Below, piece by piece: positions 26,857 to 34,536 of a DNA stretch of 64,000 nucleotides. This DNA is from Clostridium manihotivorum (GTDB taxonomy: Bacteria; Bacillota; Clostridia; Clostridiales; Clostridiaceae), in contig NZ_CP025746.1 of the NCBI RefSeq assembly GCF_004015185.1, positions 3,179,776 to 3,243,775 on the forward strand, in the 5' to 3' direction. The notes under the pieces are model-generated. The model was given only the letters and a program-made list of their open reading frames with translations. It was not told where the DNA came from and did no database searches. Each line of letters opens with the position of its first letter. Positions within the stretch are counted from its first letter, which is position 1. A program made the translations under genes and the position numbers.

Positions 26857-28017
26857 GTGGAAAAAGTAATAGTTTATGAATATGACAAGAGAAACTTTAA
26901 GGAAATAGAGAAATTAATAGAGGAGCAAGATAGCGTAATTGTAGACTGGGCAATCTTTAATAAAAAGGGCAATGAAGATAAAGTTGAGTTCTCAGCAGGT
27001 ACAGAGGCTGTATATATAGATATTTCATCGCTGCTTTTTAACGAAGATAGGGCAGAAAATCTAATTGGATTAATTGTTCCATTTTTAAATATAACACTAG
27101 AAAATTATGAATGTGATATCTACATAATAGTTGATAAAAGATATAGCGAAATAATTAAGAATACATTATATTTGAGGATTTCCGAAATACAAAAACTAGA
27201 AATATTGCTTGGAATGCCTCATGAATCAATAAATAACGTAGTTGATATAGATGAAGCTATGTTTAATAGCATGATTCATCATTTAAATAGTAATTTATTT
27301 GGTAATGATAATTTTAAGAAACGTCTTAAAGAGGAATTAATAAAGTATAGGCTTTTTAATAAAATAGGAGAGCAACCAATATTTTCTGTATTCATCTGTG
27401 GTGAATCTGGAATTGGGAAAACTGAGATAGCCAGATTATTACATAACTATTTAACACCTACTGAAAAGATGATTAAGATAAACTTTGGTAATTACAGTGA
27501 TGAAAATGCACTAAGCAGCTTAATAGGAAGTCCAAGAGGATATGTTGGCAGCAATAAAGGAGAGTTATCTGAAAAAATACTTAGAAGCAAATCTAAGATA
27601 ATATTAATTGATGAGTTTGAAAAAGCAAGTAAGCCTGTATTTAATTTTTTCTTAGAGTTATTGGAAGATGGAAATTTTACGGATTCTTTAGGAAGAGAGT
27701 TCGATTTAAATAAATATTTAATTGTATTTACATCAAATATAAAAAAGCAAGATGTAAGCAAAACAATTTCTCCAGAACTTATGTCTCGCTTTAACTTTAT
27801 GTGTCAGTTAAATCCACTTAGTCAAGAGGATAAACAAAATTATATAAGTTATAAGAAAAACCAGATGATAAAGAAGATTGAAGAAAAACTTAATATTAAA
27901 TTAAATGAAACTCAAATGATTGATATTATGAACATAGATACGAGGACAATACAAAATTTGCGTGATATTAATACCAAAATAATGAACAATATTTCTAAGC
28001 AGATTGGGTTTAGATAG
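26857..28017 (+). CDS. ClpB-like AAA+ ATPase in the hsd locus
   Basis: 386-residue protein with an N-terminal unknown domain of about 150 residues and one AAA+ module of the ClpA/ClpB second-domain type: Walker A GESGIGKTEIARLLHNYL (about residue 182), pore-loop-like GSPRGYVGSNKGELSEKI, Walker B KIILIDEFEKA (about residue 247) and a sensor region LIVFTSNIKKQ. There is no N-terminal Clp repeat and no ClpP-binding loop was recognised. GTG 26857 is preferred over GTG 26848 because of ribosome-binding-site spacing. It overlaps the upstream region of hsdR. It probably remodels a partner of the same locus. Confidence 0.85.
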   Translation: MEKVIVYEYDKRNFKEIEKLIEEQDSVIVDWAIFNKKGNEDKVEFSAGTEAVYIDISSLLFNEDRAENLIGLIVPFLNITLENYECDIYIIVDKRYSEIIKNTLYLRISEIQKLEILLGMPHESINNVVDIDEAMFNSMIHHLNSNLFGNDNFKKRLKEELIKYRLFNKIGEQPIFSVFICGESGIGKTEIARLLHNYLTPTEKMIKINFGNYSDENALSSLIGSPRGYVGSNKGELSEKILRSKSKIILIDEFEKASKPVFNFFLELLEDGNFTDSLGREFDLNKYLIVFTSNIKKQDVSKTISPELMSRFNFMCQLNPLSQEDKQNYISYKKNQMIKKIEEKLNIKLNETQMIDIMNIDTRTIQNLRDINTKIMNNISKQIGFR

Positions 28018-28039
28018 GGTTAAAGAGGGGGAGCTTAGG

Positions 28040-31024
28040 GTGATTAATTACAAAGAAAAAGATTTTGAGGATTTTGTAGAGGAATGTTTGATGGAGCAGG
28101 GATATATAAAGGGAAATACTTTTGATTATAACAGGGAACTCGCATTAGATACAAAAACATTATTTTCTTTTATAAAAGCCACACAGCCTAAGGAATGGCA
28201 ACGCCATGAAAGTAACTATCCAGGAAATGCAGAGAGGGCTTTTCTTGATAGATTGACAAAAGATATAAATTCTAAAGATAAAGGTCTTATACATGTCTTA
28301 AGGCAAGGATTTATTGATAGAGGAGTTAAATTTAGATTAGTATACTTCAAGCCTGAAACAAGCTTGAATGAAGATTTGATAGATAAATACAGTAAAAATA
28401 TTTTTCACGTAACAAGGCAGCTTCACTATTCTGTGCATAATGAAAATAGCATCGATGTTGTGCTCTTTATAAATGGTATTCCAGTTGTAACAATTGAGCT
28501 TAAAAATGCGATGACAGGTCAAAATGTGGATAATGCAATTCAGCAGTATAAGGCAGACAGGAACCCAAATGAGCCTGTTTTTGGTTTCAATAGACGTGCT
28601 CTTGTAAACTTTGCTGTTGATCCTTATCTTGTATTTATGACAACTGAGTTAAAAGGTGATAAGACATTCTTTCTACCATTTAACCAAGGCTCAGAAGGTG
28701 CAGGCAATATAGGAGGAAAGGGTAATCCAATTAACCAAGAAGGTTTTGATACAGAGTACCTTTTTAAGAATATATTAGCTCCTGACAGTTTGCTCGAAAT
28801 TCTCCACAAATTTATACATAAAGAAGTGGATAAGGTAACCAGAAAGGTAAAAATAATTTTTCCAAGATATCACCAAATAGATGTTGTTAGAAAGCTTCTT
28901 AGTGACGTTTATGAAAATGGTGCAGGTAAAAATTATTTAATTCAGCACAGTGCAGGCAGTGGAAAGAGTAACTCCATAGCATGGCTTGCTCATAGACTCT
29001 CAGGACTACATAATGCGGAAAACAAAGCTGTATTTTCATCGGTTATAGTTATAACGGATAGAAAAATATTGGACAGCCAACTGCAGGAAACAATTTATCA
29101 GTTTGATCATGTGGCTGGAGTTGTAGAAAAGATTGATGAAAATTCAAAGCAGCTTCTAAGTGCAATAAATAGTGGAAAGAAAATCATTATAACTACATTG
29201 CAAAAGTTCCCTTTAATATATGGAGAAGTTAAGAAAGTGGAAGGACAAAACTTTGCTATTATAGTTGATGAAGCTCACTCTTCACAGACAGGCCAAGCAG
29301 CGACTAAATTGAAGGTAGCACTTGCTGATATTGGTGATGCTTTAGAGGAATATGCAAGAATAGAAGAAAGCTTTGAGGAAAATAAACTAGATCCACAAGA
29401 TGAGATTGTAAAGGAATTAGTTTCACAAGGTGTACATCCTAATCTTTCTTTCTTTGCCTTCACAGCAACACCAAAGGCTAAGACATTACAGATGTTTGGC
29501 GAGAGAGGTAAGGATGGCAAGTATAGAGCTTTTCATATCTACTCTATGCGTCAGGCTATTGAGGAAAAATTTATTTTAGACGTTTTGGAAAACTATATGA
29601 CTTATAATATGTATTTTAATATAGTAAAAAACATACCTGATGACCCAGAGCTTAATTCAGCACAAGGGCTTAAAGCTATAAGGAGATATCAATCGCTGCA
29701 TCCACACAATTTAGCACAGAAGACAGCTATTATGATAGAGCAGTTTAGAGAAGTTACAAGGCATAAGCTTTCAGGAAGAGCAAAAGCTATGGTAGTAACA
29801 GCATCACGTCTACATGCAGTGAGATACTGCGAGGAATTTAAAAACTACATAAAATCAAAAGGGTACAATGACTTAGATGTATTAGTTGCTTTTTCTGGAG
29901 AAGTTGATGATAATGGAGTGCCTAAAACAGAAGAAAAGATGAATCAATATAAAGGTAATTATGTAAAAGAAAGTGAATTAAAGGAAGTATTTAAAACTGA
30001 TGATTTTCATTTTCTAATTGTCGCTGAGAAATATCAAACTGGCTTTGATGAACCATTACTTCATACTATGTTCGTGGATAAGAAGCTTAGCGATGTAAAG
30101 GCAGTGCAGACACTTTCAAGGTTGAATCGTACTTGTGAGGGAAAAGAAGATACCTTTGTGTTAGACTTTGTAAATAGTGCTGAAGATATTCAAAAGGCAT
30201 TTCAGCCCTTCTATGAAAGCACAGTTCTTGAAAAAGAAACTAATCCTAATATGCTTTATGATATAAAACATTTGCTGGATCAAAAACATGTATATACACA
30301 AGAAGAGGTAGAAAGCTTTGCTAAGGTATTCTTTAGTAAGCGTACTGTAAAAGATGATTTAGGAAAAGTATCAGGTTTATTAAAACCAGCCATGGATAGA
30401 TATTTAGATCTAGAAGAGCTAGCTCAAAAGGAATTTAAATCTTCACTTTCATCATTTGTAAGACTATATGCTTTTATTACTCAGGTAGTGAGAATGTATG
30501 ATAAAGAATTACATGAATTTTATACCTATGTAAAATTTCTTCTTAAAGTATTACCTAGCAAAAGAGAAGAAGATATTGATTTAGAAGGTAAAATCTCTAT
30601 GGACTATTACAAGCTTCAAAAGAGCTATCAAGGACAAATAGAACTTGTTAAAGAAAGTGAAGGAACAGTTTATGGAGCAGAACACGCAGGAGGAGCAAAG
30701 CCGCAAAAGAAAGATACTCTAAGTGAAATAATCAAAAAAATCAATGAACGCTTTGGCACCCAATTCGCTGGAGTAGACAAGGTAATGGAGCAAATCATAG
30801 ATGATTTTAAAAATGACAAAACAATTGTTAACTTTGCAAAAAATAATGGTATGGAAATATTCGGTCATATCTATAATGATTTGTTTAGCAAAATATTAGT
30901 TAATGGCTTTAAGAATAGCAACGAGTTTTATACTGAAATGCTAAAGGACAAAGAAAAGCTAGAATTCTTTAAAGCTACTATGCTGCCTATTATATATAAT
31001 GCACTCAGAGGTGTTAATAGTTAG
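28040..31024 (+). CDS. hsdR: Type I restriction endonuclease subunit HsdR
   Basis: 994-residue subunit that cuts and translocates unmethylated DNA. The N-terminal PD-(D/E)XK core is visible in SIDVVLFINGIPVVTIELKN (about residues 136-155, with D and E-x-K). A QHSAGSGKSNSIAWLAHRL Walker A lies near residue 302, VDEAHSSQTG near 409, FTATPKAKT near 475, and the later helicase motif QTGFDEPLLHTMFVD near 660. GTG 28040 is chosen because AGAGGGGGAG lies about 6 nt upstream; an in-frame TTG at 28004 lies inside the preceding gene. It is intact, so the restriction system looks functional. Confidence 0.95.
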   Translation: MINYKEKDFEDFVEECLMEQGYIKGNTFDYNRELALDTKTLFSFIKATQPKEWQRHESNYPGNAERAFLDRLTKDINSKDKGLIHVLRQGFIDRGVKFRLVYFKPETSLNEDLIDKYSKNIFHVTRQLHYSVHNENSIDVVLFINGIPVVTIELKNAMTGQNVDNAIQQYKADRNPNEPVFGFNRRALVNFAVDPYLVFMTTELKGDKTFFLPFNQGSEGAGNIGGKGNPINQEGFDTEYLFKNILAPDSLLEILHKFIHKEVDKVTRKVKIIFPRYHQIDVVRKLLSDVYENGAGKNYLIQHSAGSGKSNSIAWLAHRLSGLHNAENKAVFSSVIVITDRKILDSQLQETIYQFDHVAGVVEKIDENSKQLLSAINSGKKIIITTLQKFPLIYGEVKKVEGQNFAIIVDEAHSSQTGQAATKLKVALADIGDALEEYARIEESFEENKLDPQDEIVKELVSQGVHPNLSFFAFTATPKAKTLQMFGERGKDGKYRAFHIYSMRQAIEEKFILDVLENYMTYNMYFNIVKNIPDDPELNSAQGLKAIRRYQSLHPHNLAQKTAIMIEQFREVTRHKLSGRAKAMVVTASRLHAVRYCEEFKNYIKSKGYNDLDVLVAFSGEVDDNGVPKTEEKMNQYKGNYVKESELKEVFKTDDFHFLIVAEKYQTGFDEPLLHTMFVDKKLSDVKAVQTLSRLNRTCEGKEDTFVLDFVNSAEDIQKAFQPFYESTVLEKETNPNMLYDIKHLLDQKHVYTQEEVESFAKVFFSKRTVKDDLGKVSGLLKPAMDRYLDLEELAQKEFKSSLSSFVRLYAFITQVVRMYDKELHEFYTYVKFLLKVLPSKREEDIDLEGKISMDYYKLQKSYQGQIELVKESEGTVYGAEHAGGAKPQKKDTLSEIIKKINERFGTQFAGVDKVMEQIIDDFKNDKTIVNFAKNNGMEIFGHIYNDLFSKILVNGFKNSNEFYTEMLKDKEKLEFFKATMLPIIYNALRGVNS

Positions 31025-31035
31025 GGGATGATAAG

Positions 31036-31434
31036 TTGAATAAAAACTTTTTAATTGAACAATGCAGAAGATTGGATGTCATACATCAGAAAGAAAGCTA
31101 TGAATTAACTCAGGAAGGATTAGATACTAAGTGGCTGCTGGTTCATAATAATGGACATAAGCAGTTAATTGATGAATTTGTTAACTTACTTGAGGAAACA
31201 GAGGAGACTGACAGAAAGGTCTTGAAAAAATGGTTGAAGAAAATAATAAGGCTATCCAATGAGGTTATAAGTGATCTAGATAAGAAATACAATAACTTTA
31301 AGAATGATGAAGATATGTCCAAGGAAGATGAAGAAGTTTATCATAGAAATGATGGTGTACTATGTATAGCTTATACTTTAATTAATATTATAGATAAAAA
31401 AAGATACATTGCAAAATTATACAGGCAAAAATAG
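31036..31434 (+). CDS. Small helical protein at the end of the hsd operon
   Basis: 132-residue charged, mostly helical cytosolic protein (LIEQCRRLDVIHQKESYEL; LEETEETDRKVLKKWLKKI). It starts at TTG 31036, only 11 nt after hsdR behind AGGGGATGATAAG. It is the last gene before a terminator. No family is recognised; an accessory or anti-restriction role would be speculation. Confidence 0.65.
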   Translation: MNKNFLIEQCRRLDVIHQKESYELTQEGLDTKWLLVHNNGHKQLIDEFVNLLEETEETDRKVLKKWLKKIIRLSNEVISDLDKKYNNFKNDEDMSKEDEEVYHRNDGVLCIAYTLINIIDKKRYIAKLYRQK

Positions 31435-31449
31435 TATATTTAAATAGAG

Positions 31450-31497
31450 ATAAGGCAAAGTAGCCATGTTTTTGGATTGCTTCGCCTTATATTTTTG
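31450..31497 (+). terminator. Terminator of the hsd operon
   Basis: ATAAGGC (31450-31456) pairs with GCCTTAT (31484-31490), with a partly paired interior, and is followed by ATTTTTGCTT. It marks the boundary between the restriction locus and the arsenic island. Confidence 0.7.
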
Positions 31498-31576
31498 CTT
31501 AAAAAAGTATGTGTTCATATGATTCTTGTTTTCCTTGCTATAGTTCAGTAATGTCGAAATATTTATATATAAAACA

Positions 31577-31591
31577 GTTGCAATATGCAAC
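31577..31591 (+). promoter_or_regulatory. Likely MarR-type operator
   Basis: GTTGCA-ata-TGCAAC is a perfect 6-nt inverted repeat 35 nt before the MarR gene and follows an AT-rich -10-like region. TTGC(N)nGCAA palindromes are the usual binding pattern of MarR-family regulators, so autoregulation of the marR-arsM unit is likely. Confidence 0.65.
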
Positions 31592-31625
31592 AGTTTTGAA
31601 TTACAATTAAATTAGAGGTGGTAAA

Positions 31626-32066
31626 ATGGATAACAAAGAAAGTCACTATTTAAGAGAATTAATTAGAGTTCTTGTCAGGAACTTAGGAATACTAGAAGAA
31701 AGTGAAGCAACATGCTGTGGAACGACAGTTTCTCAATGCCATGCAATTGTTGAGATAGGAAGAACAAATGACATATCTCTTAATGAATTGGCTGAATTAT
31801 TAGCATTAGATAAAAGTACCATGAGCAGAACTATTAATAAATTAGTAGATTCAGGCTTAGCAATTAGAGAATTACATCCTGAAGATAGACGGTATGTGTC
31901 AATTAAATTAACAGATGAAGGAGTTAGGATATTTAATAATATTGAAAGGAGTATGGAGAAGTATTATCAGAGTATATTTTCATCTATTCCTGACGGAAAG
32001 AGAGAACAGGTATTAGAGAGTTTGCAATTAATAATTAATGCTGCAAAGCAAAATAAATGTTGTTGA
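31626..32066 (+). CDS. MarR-family regulator of arsM
   Basis: 146-residue MarR-type winged-helix repressor. LNELAELLALDKSTMSRTIN is the recognition helix region and PEDRRYVSIKLT the wing. Unusually it has Cys residues in ATCCGTTVSQC (about residues 27-37) and a C-terminal KCC, which could bind As(III). It lies 18 nt before arsM and behind a palindromic operator. A role as an arsenic- or thiol-responsive repressor of arsM is inferred from the cysteines and the context. Confidence 0.85.
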   Translation: MDNKESHYLRELIRVLVRNLGILEESEATCCGTTVSQCHAIVEIGRTNDISLNELAELLALDKSTMSRTINKLVDSGLAIRELHPEDRRYVSIKLTDEGVRIFNNIERSMEKYYQSIFSSIPDGKREQVLESLQLIINAAKQNKCC

Positions 32067-32083
32067 TGAAAGGGGATTAAATC

Positions 32084-32899
32084 ATGGATAAAAATATTAA
32101 AGGAAAAGTTAAATCTTACTATGGTGGCATTGCTAAGAAGGTAAGCAGCAATTCAAAGGTTTCCTGTGGATGTGGATCTGCTTGTTGTGGTAGCGTAAGT
32201 GATAACTCAAATATTTATACAAAAGAATACTTAGAGGGACTGCCAGAGGAGGCTGTGAATGCATCTTTAGGTTGTGCAAATCCAGTTGTTTTAGCAGCCT
32301 TTAAAAAAGGTGAAACTGTATTAGACCTAGGAAGCGGAGGAGGAATTGATGCTTTTATATCTTCTAAATATGTTGGAGGAGAAGGAAAAGTATATGGCCT
32401 CGATATGACAGATGAAATGCTGGAACTAGCAAATAAAAATAAAGAAAAAATGGGAGTAAGTAATGTAGAGTTTATAAAAGGCTACATTGAAGATATTCCG
32501 CTTGAGGATGAAACTATTGATGTTATAACTTCAAACTGTGTAATAAATCTATGTGAAGATAAAGAGGTTGCTTTAAGAGAGGCTTATAGGGTTTTAAAAC
32601 AAGGTGGAAGGCTTGCTATAGCAGATATAGTGCAACTAAAGGAAGTTCCAGAAGATATAAGGCAAAGTGCTGAAATGTGGGTAGGCTGTATTGCAGGGGC
32701 ATTGGATATTAAAATATATGAAAATATTCTTAAAAAGGTTGGGTTTATGGAAGTTGAGATTACACCAGTAAATTTATATACTAAGGAAATTATTGAGGAC
32801 ATAGCAAAACAAAAGAACTTAGGTGATGTATACAGTAAAATTGATGCTGATTTGCTTGATGGTGCGTATGCAGGTGCCCATGTTAAAGCATATAAGTAG
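32084..32899 (+). CDS. arsM: Arsenite S-adenosylmethionine methyltransferase
   Basis: 271-residue class I methyltransferase that methylates As(III) to methylated arsenicals. The SAM motif VLDLGSGGGIDAF is near residue 81. The three conserved arsenic-binding Cys positions are present: ASLGCANPV (about 65), ITSNCVINLC (about 150) and MWVGCIAGAL (about 202). An extra Cys-rich N-terminus, SCGCGSACCGS, precedes them. It is followed with no gap by the acetyltransferase gene, the typical biotransformation pair. Confidence 0.94.
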   Translation: MDKNIKGKVKSYYGGIAKKVSSNSKVSCGCGSACCGSVSDNSNIYTKEYLEGLPEEAVNASLGCANPVVLAAFKKGETVLDLGSGGGIDAFISSKYVGGEGKVYGLDMTDEMLELANKNKEKMGVSNVEFIKGYIEDIPLEDETIDVITSNCVINLCEDKEVALREAYRVLKQGGRLAIADIVQLKEVPEDIRQSAEMWVGCIAGALDIKIYENILKKVGFMEVEITPVNLYTKEIIEDIAKQKNLGDVYSKIDADLLDGAYAGAHVKAYK

Positions 32900-32908
32900 G
32901 TGACACTT

Positions 32909-33403
32909 ATGGATTATGTAGTAAGAGAAGCAAAACTTTTAGACATTCCATATATAACAAAAATATATAATCAAGGTATCGAGGATAGAATTGCTACTTT
33001 GGAAACTAGATTAAGAGACAATGCTGAAATGGAAGAGTGGCTAAATAGCAGGGGCGAAAGATACAAAGTTATAGTTATAGAGGATAGCCAAGGTATAGTT
33101 AGGGGATGGGCTTCCATAAATATATTTAATTCTAGATGTGCTTATAGTGGAGTGGGTGACCTTTCAATATATATAGAAAGAGACATGAGAGGAAAGGGCT
33201 TAGGAAAGATTTTGCTTGCAGATTTACTTGATATTGCCAAGAAGCAAGATTTTCATAAGTTAGTTTTAAGTACATTTGAGTTTAATAATGCAGGCAAAAG
33301 ACTGTATAAAACATTGGGATTTAGAGAAGTTGGGACCTATGAAAATCAAGGCATTCTTGATGGCAAGTTTGTAAATATAACTATTATGGAAAAACTACTT
33401 TAA
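32909..33403 (+). CDS. GNAT acetyltransferase, ArsN1/PAT-like
   Basis: 164-residue GNAT enzyme. The acetyl-CoA loop is in IERDMRGKGLGKILLADLL and FEFNNAGKRLYKTLGFREVG is the C-terminal signature. It resembles phosphinothricin acetyltransferases and the ArsN1 enzymes that acetylate arsinothricin. Location immediately after arsM supports the ArsN1 interpretation, but substrate specificity cannot be read from the sequence. ATG 32909 is preferred, with AGGTGA about 6 nt upstream, over GTG 32900. Confidence 0.85.
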   Translation: MDYVVREAKLLDIPYITKIYNQGIEDRIATLETRLRDNAEMEEWLNSRGERYKVIVIEDSQGIVRGWASINIFNSRCAYSGVGDLSIYIERDMRGKGLGKILLADLLDIAKKQDFHKLVLSTFEFNNAGKRLYKTLGFREVGTYENQGILDGKFVNITIMEKLL

Positions 33404-33415
33404 ATTTAAATTTAG

Positions 33416-33457
33416 AAGAGTTGCTTTAGGTAAAACTTAGCGGCTCTTTTGTTTTAT
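33416..33457 (+). terminator. Terminator of the marR-arsM operon
   Basis: AAGAGTTGCT (33416-33425) pairs with AGCGGCTCTT (33439-33448, two G-U) and is followed by TTGTTTTATTT. The remaining sequence to 33653 is AT-rich with no gene seen. Confidence 0.75.
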
Positions 33458-33653
33458 TTGAATAAATAAAGATTATAATTAGTGGTGCGAATATAGATAA
33501 TATATCTATTAATGTATAGTGTTTAAAAAATAAAAATTTGATTTTTATTAATTAGATAATGCAGTAACAAGTATGTTTTTTGCGTATATAATAACACTAT
33601 ATAGAAGAAAATATATATAAATATTAACTATATGTTAAGTTTGAGGAGGTATA

Positions 33654-33706
33654 TTGACAATACATAGATATCCATCTATTCTTTATATAGACGGATATCT
33701 ATGTAT
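33654..33706 (+). promoter_or_regulatory. arsR promoter overlapped by a long inverted repeat
   Basis: TTGACA (33654-33659), a 17-nt spacer and TATTCT (33677-33682) form a good promoter. The spacer and -10 lie inside a 20-nt inverted repeat with one mismatch, ATACATAGATATCC... (33660-33679) against its complement (33687-33706). This is the expected place for ArsR binding, so the arsRDA operon is probably repressed at the core promoter. Confidence 0.85.
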
Positions 33707-33740
33707 GAGGTTTAAAGGACAATAATACAGGAGTGATTAA

Positions 33741-34064
33741 ATGAGTCAAAGTTATGAGGAAAATTCAAAAATTATTAAAGCAATATCAGACCCTAATAGA
33801 TTAAAAATAATTGATATTTTATCCTGTGGAGAGAAATGTGCTTGTGATATATTAGAACACTTTGACTTTACCCAACCAACACTTTCTCACCATATGAAAG
33901 TATTAATGGACTGCGGTCTAGTTAACTGCAGAAAAGAAGGTTTATGGAGCTATTATTCTCTTAATAGCTCTAATTGTAACAAGTTAATTATATTCCTTAT
34001 GAATCTTGTAACAGATACAAATGAATGTATCTGTAAAGATAAATCAAAGTGTAATTGTAGATAA
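33741..34064 (+). CDS. arsR: ArsR-family arsenite-responsive repressor
   Basis: 107-residue winged-helix repressor. CGEKCACDILEHF carries the Cys-x-Cys pair of the As(III) site in the DNA-binding region, followed by FTQPTLSHHMKVLMDCG as the recognition helix. The C-terminal tail is also Cys-rich (CICKDKSKCNC). It is first gene of arsR-arsD-arsA, directly downstream of the palindromic promoter. It would release DNA upon As(III) binding. Confidence 0.93.
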   Translation: MSQSYEENSKIIKAISDPNRLKIIDILSCGEKCACDILEHFDFTQPTLSHHMKVLMDCGLVNCRKEGLWSYYSLNSSNCNKLIIFLMNLVTDTNECICKDKSKCNCR

Positions 34065-34086
34065 TAATTATGAGGAGTGAACTATA

Positions 34087-34470
34087 ATGAAAAAAATGAT
34101 TATTTTTGATCCAGCTATGTGCTGTTCAACAGGAGTTTGTGGACCATCAGTGGATAAAGACTTATTAAGAATTTCTACAGTTTTAAACAACCTAAAGAGC
34201 AAAGGCATAGAAGTTGAAAGACACAATCTTACTAACAACCCTCAAATATTTGTTGATACTAAGGTTGTTAATTCAATGCTTTTAAAAGAAGGTATAGATG
34301 TGTTGCCAATTACCATTGTTGATGGTGAAGTAGTTAAAACCAAATCTTATCCAACAAATGAAGAATTATTGAAATTATTAGATTTACCAGAGGATTTTTT
34401 GAAAGTTACTATAAAAAAACCAGCTGCTGCTAAAGTTAAAAGCTGTGGATGTGGAGACGGATGCTGCTAA
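34087..34470 (+). CDS. arsD: Arsenic metallochaperone ArsD
   Basis: 127-residue chaperone that hands As(III) to ArsA. The conserved DPAMCCSTGVCGP (Cys at about 12, 13, 18) is the metal site. The C-terminus CGCGDGCC adds a second thiol cluster seen in some ArsD proteins. It lies 22 nt after arsR and before arsA, the usual order. The middle thioredoxin-like fold ends with LPITIVDGEVV. Confidence 0.94.
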   Translation: MKKMIIFDPAMCCSTGVCGPSVDKDLLRISTVLNNLKSKGIEVERHNLTNNPQIFVDTKVVNSMLLKEGIDVLPITIVDGEVVKTKSYPTNEELLKLLDLPEDFLKVTIKKPAAAKVKSCGCGDGCC

Positions 34471-34488
34471 AATACAAAGAAGGCAGGA

Positions 34489-34521
34489 AGATTAATAATC
34501 TATAGTGGCAGTATAAGGAAT
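34489..34521 (+). ncRNA. Short leader element before arsA (shared with the arsC leader)
   Basis: A small palindrome AGATTaatAATCT (34489-34501) is followed by GCAGTATAAGGAAT (34508-34521) and then the ribosome-binding site. The 14-nt block is identical to one at 37769-37782 upstream of arsC, where it also follows an ATTAATAAT hairpin. Likely a common intra-operon translation or processing element. Confidence 0.45.
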
Positions 34522-34536
34522 GCAGGAGGGATATTA

